A stretch of DNA of 18,526 nucleotides from Synechococcales cyanobacterium PMM_0073 (GTDB lineage: Bacteria > Cyanobacteriota > Cyanobacteriia > Elainellales > Elainellaceae): positions 1-18,526 of the forward strand of contig CASBQH010000182.1 of the NCBI GenBank assembly GCA_949127695.1, given 5' to 3'. This document shows positions 5,976 to 13,170 of the stretch, piece by piece. The notes under the pieces are model-generated. The model saw only the letters and a program-made list of their open reading frames with translations. It ran no database searches and was not told the DNA's origin. Positions within the stretch are counted from its first letter, which is position 1, and every line of letters starts with the position of its first letter. The position numbers and the translations under genes are program-made.

Positions 5976-6923
5976 ATGGAAACTGAAGTAGCAAACGGCA
6001 GCAGCTCTGGATCTAGCCTTGCAGATCCAGAGCCTAAAGCCTCTAAGCAGAAGCATAAGAAAAAATCCAAGGGCAAGAAGAAAGCGGACGATGCCAAAGC
6101 GCCAGAGCTGAAAATGCTCTACACGAGTGAGAGCGAAGGCAGCTCTAAGCTCTCCAGTAAATTCTACGAAAAAGAGCTGGCGCGTTTGCAGGTGGAGCTG
6201 GTGAAGCTGCAATATTGGGTGAAGCATACCGGCACAAGGATTGTCATTTTGTTTGAGGGGCGAGATGCGGCGGGCAAAGGCGGCACGATCAAGCGGATCA
6301 CCGAGCCGCTGAATCCGCGCGGCTGTCGAGTCGTGGCCTTGGGAACGCCCAGCGACCGTGAAAAGACCGAGTGGTATTTCCAGCGCTATGCGCCGCATCT
6401 GCCCGCAGCGGGCGAAATCGTCTGCTTTGATCGCAGCTGGTACAACCGAGCGGGCGTCGAGCATGTGATGGGATTCTGCACGGACGACCAGTACCAGGAG
6501 TTTATGCAAAGCTGTCCAGAGTTTGAGCGGATGCTGGTCAAATCTGGGATCATTTTGCTGAAATATTGGTTTTCGGTCAGCGACGAGGAGCAGGAGCGGC
6601 GCTTTCAGTCTCGCACGATTGATCCGGCGCGGCGCTGGAAGCTCAGCCCGATGGATCTGGAGTCCCGCGATCGCTGGGTGGAATATTCCCAGGCCAAAGA
6701 CACCATGTTCTCCCATACCAATATCCCGGAAGCCCCTTGGTTTACCGTGGAGGCCGACGACAAGAAGCGGGCAAGGCTCAACTGCATCAACCATTTCATC
6801 AGCAAAATTCCCTATGTGGATATGACGCCAGATCCGCTGGAGCTGCCGCCGCGCAAGAGCGCTCCCCAAGACTACGTGCGTCCACCTCGCAACGAACAGT
6901 TTTTTGTGCCACAGGTGTATTAA
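5976..6923 (+). CDS. ppk2: Polyphosphate kinase 2 family protein
   Basis: This 315-residue cytoplasmic enzyme transfers phosphate between polyphosphate and nucleotides; most single-domain PPK2 proteins use polyphosphate to make ATP or GTP from the diphosphate. The sequence shows the PPK2 Walker A EGRDAAGKGGTIKRI (94-108), the conserved lid-associated stretch TPSDREKTEWYFQRY (124-138) and the Walker B block FDRSWYNRAGVE (151-162). It continues with the family's KYWFSVS, FQ.R..DP...WKLSPMD and SRDRWVEY blocks. The first 45 residues are a Lys/Ser-rich, probably disordered extension with KKKSKGKKK. A good ribosome-binding site (AAGGAG, 5966-5971) sits just before the ATG. glnN follows after 89 bases containing only a short 5-bp hairpin (6959-6971), so cotranscription is likely. 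The preferred nucleotide cannot be read here. Confidence 0.93.
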   Translation: METEVANGSSSGSSLADPEPKASKQKHKKKSKGKKKADDAKAPELKMLYTSESEGSSKLSSKFYEKELARLQVELVKLQYWVKHTGTRIVILFEGRDAAGKGGTIKRITEPLNPRGCRVVALGTPSDREKTEWYFQRYAPHLPAAGEIVCFDRSWYNRAGVEHVMGFCTDDQYQEFMQSCPEFERMLVKSGIILLKYWFSVSDEEQERRFQSRTIDPARRWKLSPMDLESRDRWVEYSQAKDTMFSHTNIPEAPWFTVEADDKKRARLNCINHFISKIPYVDMTPDPLELPPRKSAPQDYVRPPRNEQFFVPQVY

Positions 6924-7012
6924 GATCCGTCCGACGTTAGCCCCAAGCTTAGACTCGGCTGGATCGTCCAGGTTACGCTTTTGAAGAATCCCTTATCTTA
7001 GGACACAATCCC

Positions 7013-9181
7013 ATGACTCATGAATTGCGTGTTCAGGCCGTCTCTCAAGTCACCGATCGCAAGCCCCTACCCCCAAAAGTGCCGCAGCGTCTAGAGGCGC
7101 TCTGGGCGACCGACGTGTTCACGCTCAGCAAGATGCAGGCCAGCCTGCCCAAAGATGTCTACAAGTCGGTGAAGAATACAATCCAGACCAGCGGCAAGCT
7201 CGATATCTCGATTGCCGGTACGGTCGCGGCTGCCATGAAAGACTGGGCCACCGCCAAAGGCGCGCTCTACTACGCCCATGTCTTCTATCCCATGACCAAC
7301 GCCACCGCTGAAAAGCACGACGGCTTTATTTCGGTGCAGAGCGACGGCACGGTGATCACCGAGTTTACGGGCAAAGTGCTGGTGCAGGGCGAACCCGACG
7401 GCTCCTCCTTCCCCAACGGCGGCCTGCGCTCCACCTTTGAAGCACGCGGCTACACGGCTTGGGATGTCACCAGCCCCGCCTACGTGATGGCAACCGACAA
7501 CGGCGTCACCCTCTGTATCCCCACCGTATTCATTTCCTGGACGGGCGAAGCGCTGGATAAGAAAACGCCGCTGCTGCGCTCGAACGCCGCGATGAACAAA
7601 GCCGCGACTCGGATGCTCAAGCTGCTGGGCTATTCAGAAGTGGCTCCCGTCAACTCCAGCTGCGGTGCGGAGCAGGAATACTTTTTGGTAGATGCTCACT
7701 TCGCCCACAGCCGCCCAGATCTGCTGCTGACCGGCAGAACCCTGTTTGGCAAGCCGCCCGCCAAAGGCCAGCAGTTTGACGATCACTATTTTGGCGCGAT
7801 TCCAGATCGGGTGCAGGTGTTCATGCAGGACGTGGAAGAAACAATGTATCGGCTGGGCATCCCGGCCAAAACCCGCCACAACGAGGTGGCTCCGGGTCAG
7901 TTTGAGCTTGCGCCCTTTTTTGAGGCGGCAAACGTGGCCAGCGACCACCAGCAGCTGACCATGACCATTCTCAAGAGCACGGCCAAGAAGCATGGCTTTG
8001 TCTGCCTGCTGCATGAAAAGCCGTTTGCGGGCGTGAATGGCTCCGGGAAGCATGTTAACTGGTCGGTCGGCAACGCCACGCAGGGCAACTTGCTCGATCC
8101 GGGCGATACGCCCCACTCCAACATGCAGTTTCTGGTGTTCTGCGGCGCGGTGATTCGGGGCGTTCATAAGTATGGCCCGCTGCTGCGCGCTGTCGTCGCC
8201 ACCGCCAGCAACGACCACCGCTTGGGCGCGAATGAAGCCCCCCCCGCAATCATCTCAGTCTATCTAGGCACGCAGCTGGAGCAGGTCTATCAGCAGATTA
8301 GCCAGGGACAGCCGACCAGCTCGGCTCATGCAGGCGTGATGGAGCTGGGAGTCGATACGCTGCCCGTCTTCCCCAAAGATCCGGGCGACCGCAACCGCAC
8401 CTCGCCGTTTGCCTTCACGGGCAACCGCTTTGAGTTCCGCGCTGTCGGCTCTGGCCAGTCGGTGTCTGGGCCACTCGTGGCAATGAACACCATCCTGGCC
8501 GACTCCTTGACCTGGATGGCCGATCAAATTGAGGCCGAGATGGGCAAAGGTGCTGACCTGAGCGCGGCTGTGCGTACAGTGCTGAAAGAGGTGATGGACA
8601 AGCATAGTGCAGTTGTGTTTGGCGGCAACGGCTACTCTGAGGAATGGCACAAGCTGGCCGAGGAGCGGGGTTTGGCCAATCTGCGTACCACCGCTGACGC
8701 CCTGCCCGTCTTGAAATCCGACTCCATTGAAGAGCTGTTTTCGAGAGTGGGCGTGCTGACGCCAGTTGAGCTGGAGAGCCGCTTTGAAGTTTACGCTGAG
8801 CAGTATATTCTGGCCATCGAAGTGGAAGCGAAGCTGGTGGTGAGCATGACCAAAACCATCATCTATCCGGCGGCAGTGCGCTACCTGTCTGAACTGTCAG
8901 CTGCAATTGCCAACTCCAAGGCAATCGGCATCGAAATGGACAAAGCCAGCGCCGAGAGCATTGCCTCGCTGATGCAGCTGATGATGGATACGGTCAGCAA
9001 GTTAACTGATGCGAGCACCAAGCATGACTTTGCCAGCGTTGAAGATCACATGCAGTATGCCTCCCAAACCCTGCGTCCGCTAATGGACAAAGTGCGGGAA
9101 TATGCTGACACGCTGGAAGGCGAAGTGGCGGATGATTTTTGGCCGCTGCCCACCTACCAGGAAATGCTGTTTGTGAAGTAA
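7013..9181 (+). CDS. glnN: Glutamine synthetase type III
   Basis: This 722-residue enzyme makes glutamine from glutamate, ammonia and ATP in the cytoplasm. Its length and motifs identify the large type III form rather than GlnA (about 470 residues). The GSIII N-terminal region covers roughly residues 25-170. The catalytic core carries GAEQEYFLVD (218-227), NEVAPGQFELAPFF (290-303), HEKPFAGVNGSGKH (334-347, nucleotide and ammonium region), NDHRLGANEAPPAII (400-414) and later NRTSPFAFTGNRFEFRAVGS. In cyanobacteria GlnN is known as a nitrogen-starvation enzyme under NtcA control. Here the candidate NtcA promoter lies in front of ppk2, and I see no separate NtcA box in the 89-base gap. AGGA at 7000-7003 is a weak ribosome-binding site. 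A strong terminator follows at 9231-9260. The reading frame is intact. Confidence 0.97.
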   Translation: MTHELRVQAVSQVTDRKPLPPKVPQRLEALWATDVFTLSKMQASLPKDVYKSVKNTIQTSGKLDISIAGTVAAAMKDWATAKGALYYAHVFYPMTNATAEKHDGFISVQSDGTVITEFTGKVLVQGEPDGSSFPNGGLRSTFEARGYTAWDVTSPAYVMATDNGVTLCIPTVFISWTGEALDKKTPLLRSNAAMNKAATRMLKLLGYSEVAPVNSSCGAEQEYFLVDAHFAHSRPDLLLTGRTLFGKPPAKGQQFDDHYFGAIPDRVQVFMQDVEETMYRLGIPAKTRHNEVAPGQFELAPFFEAANVASDHQQLTMTILKSTAKKHGFVCLLHEKPFAGVNGSGKHVNWSVGNATQGNLLDPGDTPHSNMQFLVFCGAVIRGVHKYGPLLRAVVATASNDHRLGANEAPPAIISVYLGTQLEQVYQQISQGQPTSSAHAGVMELGVDTLPVFPKDPGDRNRTSPFAFTGNRFEFRAVGSGQSVSGPLVAMNTILADSLTWMADQIEAEMGKGADLSAAVRTVLKEVMDKHSAVVFGGNGYSEEWHKLAEERGLANLRTTADALPVLKSDSIEELFSRVGVLTPVELESRFEVYAEQYILAIEVEAKLVVSMTKTIIYPAAVRYLSELSAAIANSKAIGIEMDKASAESIASLMQLMMDTVSKLTDASTKHDFASVEDHMQYASQTLRPLMDKVREYADTLEGEVADDFWPLPTYQEMLFVK

Positions 9182-9230
9182 CGCTGCTCAGCTTGCCAGA
9201 TTGACTCGGTTAAACGCCTAACTTCTAGCT

Positions 9231-9260
9231 TCAGCCGGTGCAGTTGTACCGGCTGATTTT
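9231..9260 (+). terminator. Rho-independent terminator of glnN
   Basis: TCAGCCGGT (9231-9239) and ACCGGCTGA (9248-9256) form a perfect 9-bp stem with an 8-base loop, followed by TTTT and a further T-rich run. It lies 49 bases after the glnN stop and closes the ppk2-glnN unit. Confidence 0.9.
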
Positions 9261-9464
9261 ATTTGAATTTTGCGCTCCAAACCTGATGCATCTTTCCAGA
9301 GATGGATGGAGAGGCTGGAATTCCCCGATTATGATAGTTGCAAACATTCAGAAAAGTGGGAGCCAGCTTTGGCGAGTCAGCTCCGGCGTAGACTTCGCAG
9401 AGCCTTCAGCCAGACTGTTGCTTTTTTAAATGCTGTTCCTTGACCTTATACATACTTTGCCGTT

Positions 9465-10592
9465 ATGCCTCTTCCTTTAGCGCCCAGGACAGACCGCATC
9501 TTGGCAGTCGATGATTCCCCGGATAATCTGTTTTTAGTTCAAGCTATTTTAGAAGAAAAAGGCTATCAAGTCAGCTTTGCGGAGAATGGTCGGACTGCGC
9601 TCGCCCAAATCGAACAGTCGCCGCCCGATCTAATCTTGCTGGACGTGATGATGCCCGGTATGGACGGCTATGAGGTGACGCGCCGCGTCCGCCGAAACCA
9701 GCGGCGACTAGGCTTTATTCCGATTCTGCTGATTACCGCTCACCAGCAGTCGAGCGTGGTGGAGGGGCTAGATGCCGGAGCCGATGACTTCATCCGCAAG
9801 CCATTGCTAGATATGGACGAGCTGCTGGCTCGTGTCCGGTCACTCTTGCGGCTAAAGCACAGCATTGACGAACAGCAGCGGCTCTCGCAGCAGCGCGAAG
9901 ATTTTGTCTCGCGCCTAACGCATGATCTGCGGACGCCGCTGGTGGCATCAGACCGTACCCTCAACCTGCTCCTAGACGAGGCTTTGGGGCCAGTCACGCC
10001 AGAGATGCATGAGATTATGGCGGCGATGGTGCAGAGCAACAAAAATCTGCTGCAAATGGTGAATACCCTGCTGGAAGTCTATCGGCATGATGCGGGCAGC
10101 AAGGCGCTCACCTTTTCGCCTGTAAATCTGCCAGAGCTAGTGCAGGAGGTGCTCCAGGAGCTAATGCCGCTGGCTCAAGCCCAAAATTTGACGCTGCAAA
10201 TGCTGAGCGATGCCGATACCGCTCAACTGATCGTGCTGGGCGACCGACTAGAGCTACGCCGGGTGATGACTAACCTAATTGGCAACGCGCTCAAATTTAC
10301 CGATGCAGGTTCAGTCACGCTCAGAGTTGCCCCGCGTGCCCCAACCGCCGACGAACCGCGCCGACTGCTCTGCGTCACGGTGGAGGATACCGGAGCGGGA
10401 ATTTCGCCGGATGATCAAATCACCCTATTTGAACGGTTTCGCCAGGGCAACCACAAGCGGGCGGGCAGCGGCTTGGGGCTATATCTGTCGCACCGCATTA
10501 TTGAAGCGCATCAGGGCAGGCTGGAGGTGAAATCGGAGCTGGGGCAGGGCAGCTGCTTTACCATTTGCCTGCCGATGCAAAATTGCACCTAG
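9465..10592 (+). CDS. Hybrid response regulator-histidine kinase (REC-HisKA-HATPase)
   Basis: This 375-residue soluble signalling protein has an N-terminal receiver domain and a C-terminal histidine kinase core. Receiver residues are complete: acidic pair Asp16-Asp17, phosphoacceptor Asp60 in LLDVMMPGMDG, Thr91 and Lys112 in RKP. The kinase has H-box LTHDLRTPL with phosphorylatable His153, N-box NLIGNALKF, G1 box EDTGAGIS, F-box FERFRQG and G2 box GSGLGLYLS. There is no membrane segment, PAS, GAF or other sensor domain. The input is therefore probably phosphorylation of the receiver by another kinase, making this a relay component. No response regulator gene is adjacent, so the target is unknown. 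No clear Shine-Dalgarno sequence precedes the ATG. It begins about 200 bases after the glnN terminator and is separately transcribed; TATGAT near 9329 is at best a weak -10. Confidence 0.92.
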   Translation: MPLPLAPRTDRILAVDDSPDNLFLVQAILEEKGYQVSFAENGRTALAQIEQSPPDLILLDVMMPGMDGYEVTRRVRRNQRRLGFIPILLITAHQQSSVVEGLDAGADDFIRKPLLDMDELLARVRSLLRLKHSIDEQQRLSQQREDFVSRLTHDLRTPLVASDRTLNLLLDEALGPVTPEMHEIMAAMVQSNKNLLQMVNTLLEVYRHDAGSKALTFSPVNLPELVQEVLQELMPLAQAQNLTLQMLSDADTAQLIVLGDRLELRRVMTNLIGNALKFTDAGSVTLRVAPRAPTADEPRRLLCVTVEDTGAGISPDDQITLFERFRQGNHKRAGSGLGLYLSHRIIEAHQGRLEVKSELGQGSCFTICLPMQNCT

Positions 10593-10617
10593 CGCTAAAT
10601 AAAAATAGGCGCTGCTT

Positions 10618-10647
10618 AAGATAAGTCATTGATTGTTTACTTATCTT
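10618..10647 (+). repeat. 9-bp perfect inverted repeat before the small gene
   Basis: AAGATAAGT (10618-10626) and ACTTATCTT (10639-10647) are perfect inverted copies with a 12-base spacer. The right arm runs into the TTGACA -35-like hexamer. No T-run follows, so an operator is more likely than a terminator, although it could also stabilise the 3' end of the kinase message. Confidence 0.6.
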
Positions 10648-10676
10648 GACACTGTTCTCATACTTTTAATGATAAT
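10646..10676 (+). promoter_or_regulatory. Candidate sigma-70-type promoter
   Basis: A perfect TTGACA (10646-10651) is followed after 19 bases by GATAAT (10671-10676), one mismatch from TATAAT. The spacer is longer than the ideal 17. It would transcribe the 70-residue gene with a leader of about 125 bases. Its -35 overlaps the right arm of the inverted repeat, which suggests regulation by a DNA-binding protein (inference). Confidence 0.4.
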
Positions 10677-10808
10677 CTCAAGTTAACGAGAGAAGACATG
10701 AGAATAAGCCTCAGGGTAAATCTCTATCTATCTGAATAATTTGGGTCTGCTATTTCTCGTGATTTCTCAGAAGTTGCTTTACCCCGGTATTTAAATCAGG
10801 AGATGAAT

Positions 10809-11021
10809 ATGATTACGAATGATCTCAACAATAATCATGCTACCGTTGGCATTCAAGTTGGAACTCGCAACCACAAAGGGGCGTTCATCCGTCACGCCGT
10901 ATATAAGCTAATCGAAGTTAATCAGAGCGGTTGGGCTTTAATTTGCCAAGACAAAGCGAGCTGTCACTATGTCGATCCAGACTCTCTGCGGGAAGTGCTG
11001 CATCCAGAACCAGAGCAGTAG
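10809..11021 (+). CDS. Small hypothetical protein, 70 residues
   Basis: I do not recognise this protein. The ribosome-binding site AGGAGA (10798-10803) decides the start: it abuts the ATG at 10803 but lies an ideal 5 bases from the ATG at 10809, giving MITNDLNNNH. The protein is soluble, with an Asn-rich N-terminus and a likely small beta-rich core (VGIQVGTRNHKGAFIRHAVYK, then WALICQDKASCHYVDPDSL). It contains two cysteines. That pattern of short strands would suit a small nucleic-acid- or protein-binding fold, but this is only an impression. It forms a compact single-gene unit, with a candidate promoter upstream and an intrinsic terminator 61 bases downstream. Confidence 0.75.
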   Translation: MITNDLNNNHATVGIQVGTRNHKGAFIRHAVYKLIEVNQSGWALICQDKASCHYVDPDSLREVLHPEPEQ

Positions 11022-11081
11022 CGCTACCGCCTGACCCGATTCTTCTGACTAAATCCGTTCTAAACATCGTAGGTAAACTAG

Positions 11082-11119
11082 GGCAACGAGGGCTTAATCT
11101 CCTTCGTTGCCTGCTTTTT
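11082..11119 (+). terminator. Rho-independent terminator
   Basis: GGCAACGAGGG (11082-11092) pairs with CCTTCGTTGCC (11101-11111) as an 11-bp stem with one G-U pair and an 8-base loop, followed by TGCTTTTT. It ends the 70-residue gene's message and isolates the nucleoside cassette downstream. Confidence 0.88.
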
Positions 11120-11257
11120 GTTTATGCTTTGGCTGTGCGGCGCAGAGCCTCAAAAATTGTTGCGAAGCGACGCAAAATACAGATTACAGTCAGAGATTAA
11201 GATACAAATCAAGAGAGCTGGAGCTACGGTTATAAAGAACGGTTATACAGAATCGGC

Positions 11258-12541
11258 ATGGAGCAATTTATTTCACTGCTGGGGATTTTTGGATTCTTTG
11301 GGCTAGCCTATTTACTCTCTGTAGACCGCAGGGCGATCCGCTGGCGGACGGTAATTTGGGGCTTTGCAATTCAGTTTTTGTTTGGCGTCGTCATGCTGCT
11401 GCTGCCGATTGGCTTTACCATTTTTAATGCGCTGGGCAATCTGGTCACGACTTTTTTAAACTTCGCTGATGTCGGGGCTGAGTTTGTCTATGGCGAAACT
11501 TTTAAGGATCACTTTTTTGTATTTAAGGTGCTCTCCACGACGATTTTCTTTTCTGGCGTGATTGGGCTGCTTTATTATCTAGGCGCTCTGCAAAAGCTCG
11601 TCGCCGGAATTGCTGCTGTGATGCAGCGCACCATGCAGACCTCTGGCCCCGAAACCACCTCCTGCTCGGCCAATATTTTCATCGGCCAAACCGAGGCTCC
11701 GCTGCTAATTCGCCCGTTCATCAACCAGATCAGCCTCTCCGAGCTTCATGCCATTATGACCGGCGGTTTTGCCACCGTGGCGGGCGGCGGGCTGGCGGCA
11801 TTTATCGGCTTCGGAATTCCGGCAGATCAGCTAATTGCGGCTTCGGTGATGAATGCGCCGGGAGCGCTAGCCATGTCAAAAATCTTCTTTCCACAGAACG
11901 ACCAGTTCTCTTATAGTCCAGAGCTAGACGTTGAGCTACGCGAGGCCAAGGCCAAAGCCGAAGCCGAGGGAATTGACGCAATGGATCTACCCAGATCAGC
12001 CTTTACCACCGCCACTGACCCCATCGCCGCAGTCGCCGACGGAGCCATTCAGGGGATGAATCTGGCAATTACAATTGTGGCCATTCTGCTGGTGTTTCTG
12101 TCGCTGATTGCCCTGTTCAACGCCATTCTCGGCTGGTTTGGCGGGCTGTTTGGCCTGCCGCAGCTGTCGCTGGAGCTAGTTTTGTCTTATCTGCTGTTTC
12201 CGCTGGCCTGGATTATGGGTGTGCCGCTGGCCGACTGCCAGGAAGTAGCCGTGTTTTTGGGCAAAAAAATTATTCTGAACGAGTTTATCGCCTTTGCGGA
12301 TCTGGCCGAGGCAATCAAGCGCAATGCGATCTCGCCCAGAGCCGCGATGATTGCCACCTTTGCGCTCTGCGGCTTTGCCAATATTTCTTCAATTGGGCAG
12401 CAGATTGGGGCGATTGGCGGACTGGCTCCCTCTCGCAAAAACGACGTGGCGCAACTGGGGCTGCGGGCAATGGTGGCAGGTTCGTTCACCAATTTTGTCA
12501 GCGCCTGCATTGCCGGACTGCTGCTGGCCGATGGGCGTTAA
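11258..12541 (+). CDS. nupC: Concentrative nucleoside transporter (CNT/NupC family)
   Basis: This 427-residue inner-membrane protein imports nucleosides by cation symport. It is mostly hydrophobic, with about eight to ten membrane segments and the re-entrant hairpins of the family. Substrate-binding motifs known from CNT structures are all present: GQTEAPL (143-149) in hairpin 1, MTGGFATVAGG (167-177), NEF (341-343, with Glu342) and Asn375/Ser378 in GFANISSIGQQ. The ATG at 11258 has no obvious ribosome-binding site, but the protein begins as family members do (short helix, then YLLSVDRR). It is followed after 61 bases by a deoxyribosyltransferase and then a nucleoside hydrolase, which supports nucleoside uptake feeding base release. 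The coupling ion (sodium or proton) and base preference are not readable with confidence. Confidence 0.95.
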   Translation: MEQFISLLGIFGFFGLAYLLSVDRRAIRWRTVIWGFAIQFLFGVVMLLLPIGFTIFNALGNLVTTFLNFADVGAEFVYGETFKDHFFVFKVLSTTIFFSGVIGLLYYLGALQKLVAGIAAVMQRTMQTSGPETTSCSANIFIGQTEAPLLIRPFINQISLSELHAIMTGGFATVAGGGLAAFIGFGIPADQLIAASVMNAPGALAMSKIFFPQNDQFSYSPELDVELREAKAKAEAEGIDAMDLPRSAFTTATDPIAAVADGAIQGMNLAITIVAILLVFLSLIALFNAILGWFGGLFGLPQLSLELVLSYLLFPLAWIMGVPLADCQEVAVFLGKKIILNEFIAFADLAEAIKRNAISPRAAMIATFALCGFANISSIGQQIGAIGGLAPSRKNDVAQLGLRAMVAGSFTNFVSACIAGLLLADGR

Positions 12542-12602
12542 ACTGGCCGCTAGATTACATTAGCCGCTCAATGACCGCTAACTTCATCAAAGGAGATTTT
12601 GG

Positions 12603-13133
12603 ATGCAGCTCTATCTGGCTGGCCCGGACGTATTTTTGCCCAATCCGCTAGAGGTGGCACGCCTCAAGCAGCAGATCTGCCAGACCTACGGCTTTACCGG
12701 CCTGTTTCCGTTTGATACTAGCCTTGATCTGGCCAACCTGCCGCCGTTTGAGCAGGGCATGGCAATCTATCGCAGCAATATTGCGCTAATGGATCGCTGT
12801 CAGCTAATTGTGGCCAACATGACGCCGTTTCGCGGCCCTAGCATGGATGTGGGCACGGCCTTTGAAATGGGCTATATGGCGGCTCAGGGCAAGCCCGTCT
12901 TTGGCTACAGCAACGACGGACGGCTCTATGCCGAGCGCGTGACGGGCAATGCCGGACTTGATCCAGATGGCCTCTCGATTGAAGCATTTGAGATGGCAGA
13001 TAATTTAATGCTGGAGGGCGCAATCGCCGCAAGCAGCGGCTGCTTAATACGCGCCCAGGCCGCAGCATATTACACCAGCCTGCAAGCCTTTGAGGCAGTG
13101 GTCAAGACAGCCGCAGAACGGCTGCTGGCTTAG
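12603..13133 (+). CDS. Nucleoside 2-deoxyribosyltransferase
   Basis: This 176-residue cytoplasmic enzyme cleaves the glycosidic bond of 2'-deoxynucleosides and moves the deoxyribosyl group to another base, or to water in hydrolytic relatives. The fold signature starts at the N-terminus with LYLAGPDVF, and the active-site block is NMTPFRGPSMDVGTAFEMGY (72-91), in which Glu88 is the likely nucleophile and Asp82 a base-contacting residue. KPVFGYSND and the C-terminal NLMLEGAI.A.SGCLI region also fit the family. An excellent ribosome-binding site (AAAGGAGA, 12589-12596) lies 6 bases before the ATG. It stands between the CNT transporter and the nucleoside hydrolase, supporting a salvage role. It could instead be a relative acting on 5'-monophosphates (DNPH1-like), which the motifs do not exclude. 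Confidence 0.9.
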   Translation: MQLYLAGPDVFLPNPLEVARLKQQICQTYGFTGLFPFDTSLDLANLPPFEQGMAIYRSNIALMDRCQLIVANMTPFRGPSMDVGTAFEMGYMAAQGKPVFGYSNDGRLYAERVTGNAGLDPDGLSIEAFEMADNLMLEGAIAASSGCLIRAQAAAYYTSLQAFEAVVKTAAERLLA

Positions 13134-13170
13134 GTTTTCTCATATTCACTCACGTCACCCCAAAAATTCT

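Noticed and set aside
5946..6869. A 307-codon open frame on the minus strand opposite ppk2
   Set aside because: It is a shadow of the ppk2 gene, whose plus-strand protein carries all PPK2 motifs. The minus-strand translation has no recognisable domain and unusual composition.
6959..6971. Possible terminator between ppk2 and glnN
   Set aside because: The stem is only 5 bp with a 3-base loop and no T-run directly after it, so it should not stop transcription efficiently.
7634..8218. A 194-codon minus-strand frame inside glnN
   Set aside because: The glnN frame is intact and highly conserved on the plus strand. The antisense product is rich in His/Arg and shows no motif.
9238..9429. 63-codon plus-strand frame after glnN
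   Set aside because: It starts inside the glnN terminator hairpin and has no ribosome-binding site or recognisable sequence.
13090..13170. Extended start for the nucleoside hydrolase
   Set aside because: It would overlap the deoxyribosyltransferase by 44 bases and add a sequence without family character. The ATG at 13171 gives the typical hydrolase N-terminus.
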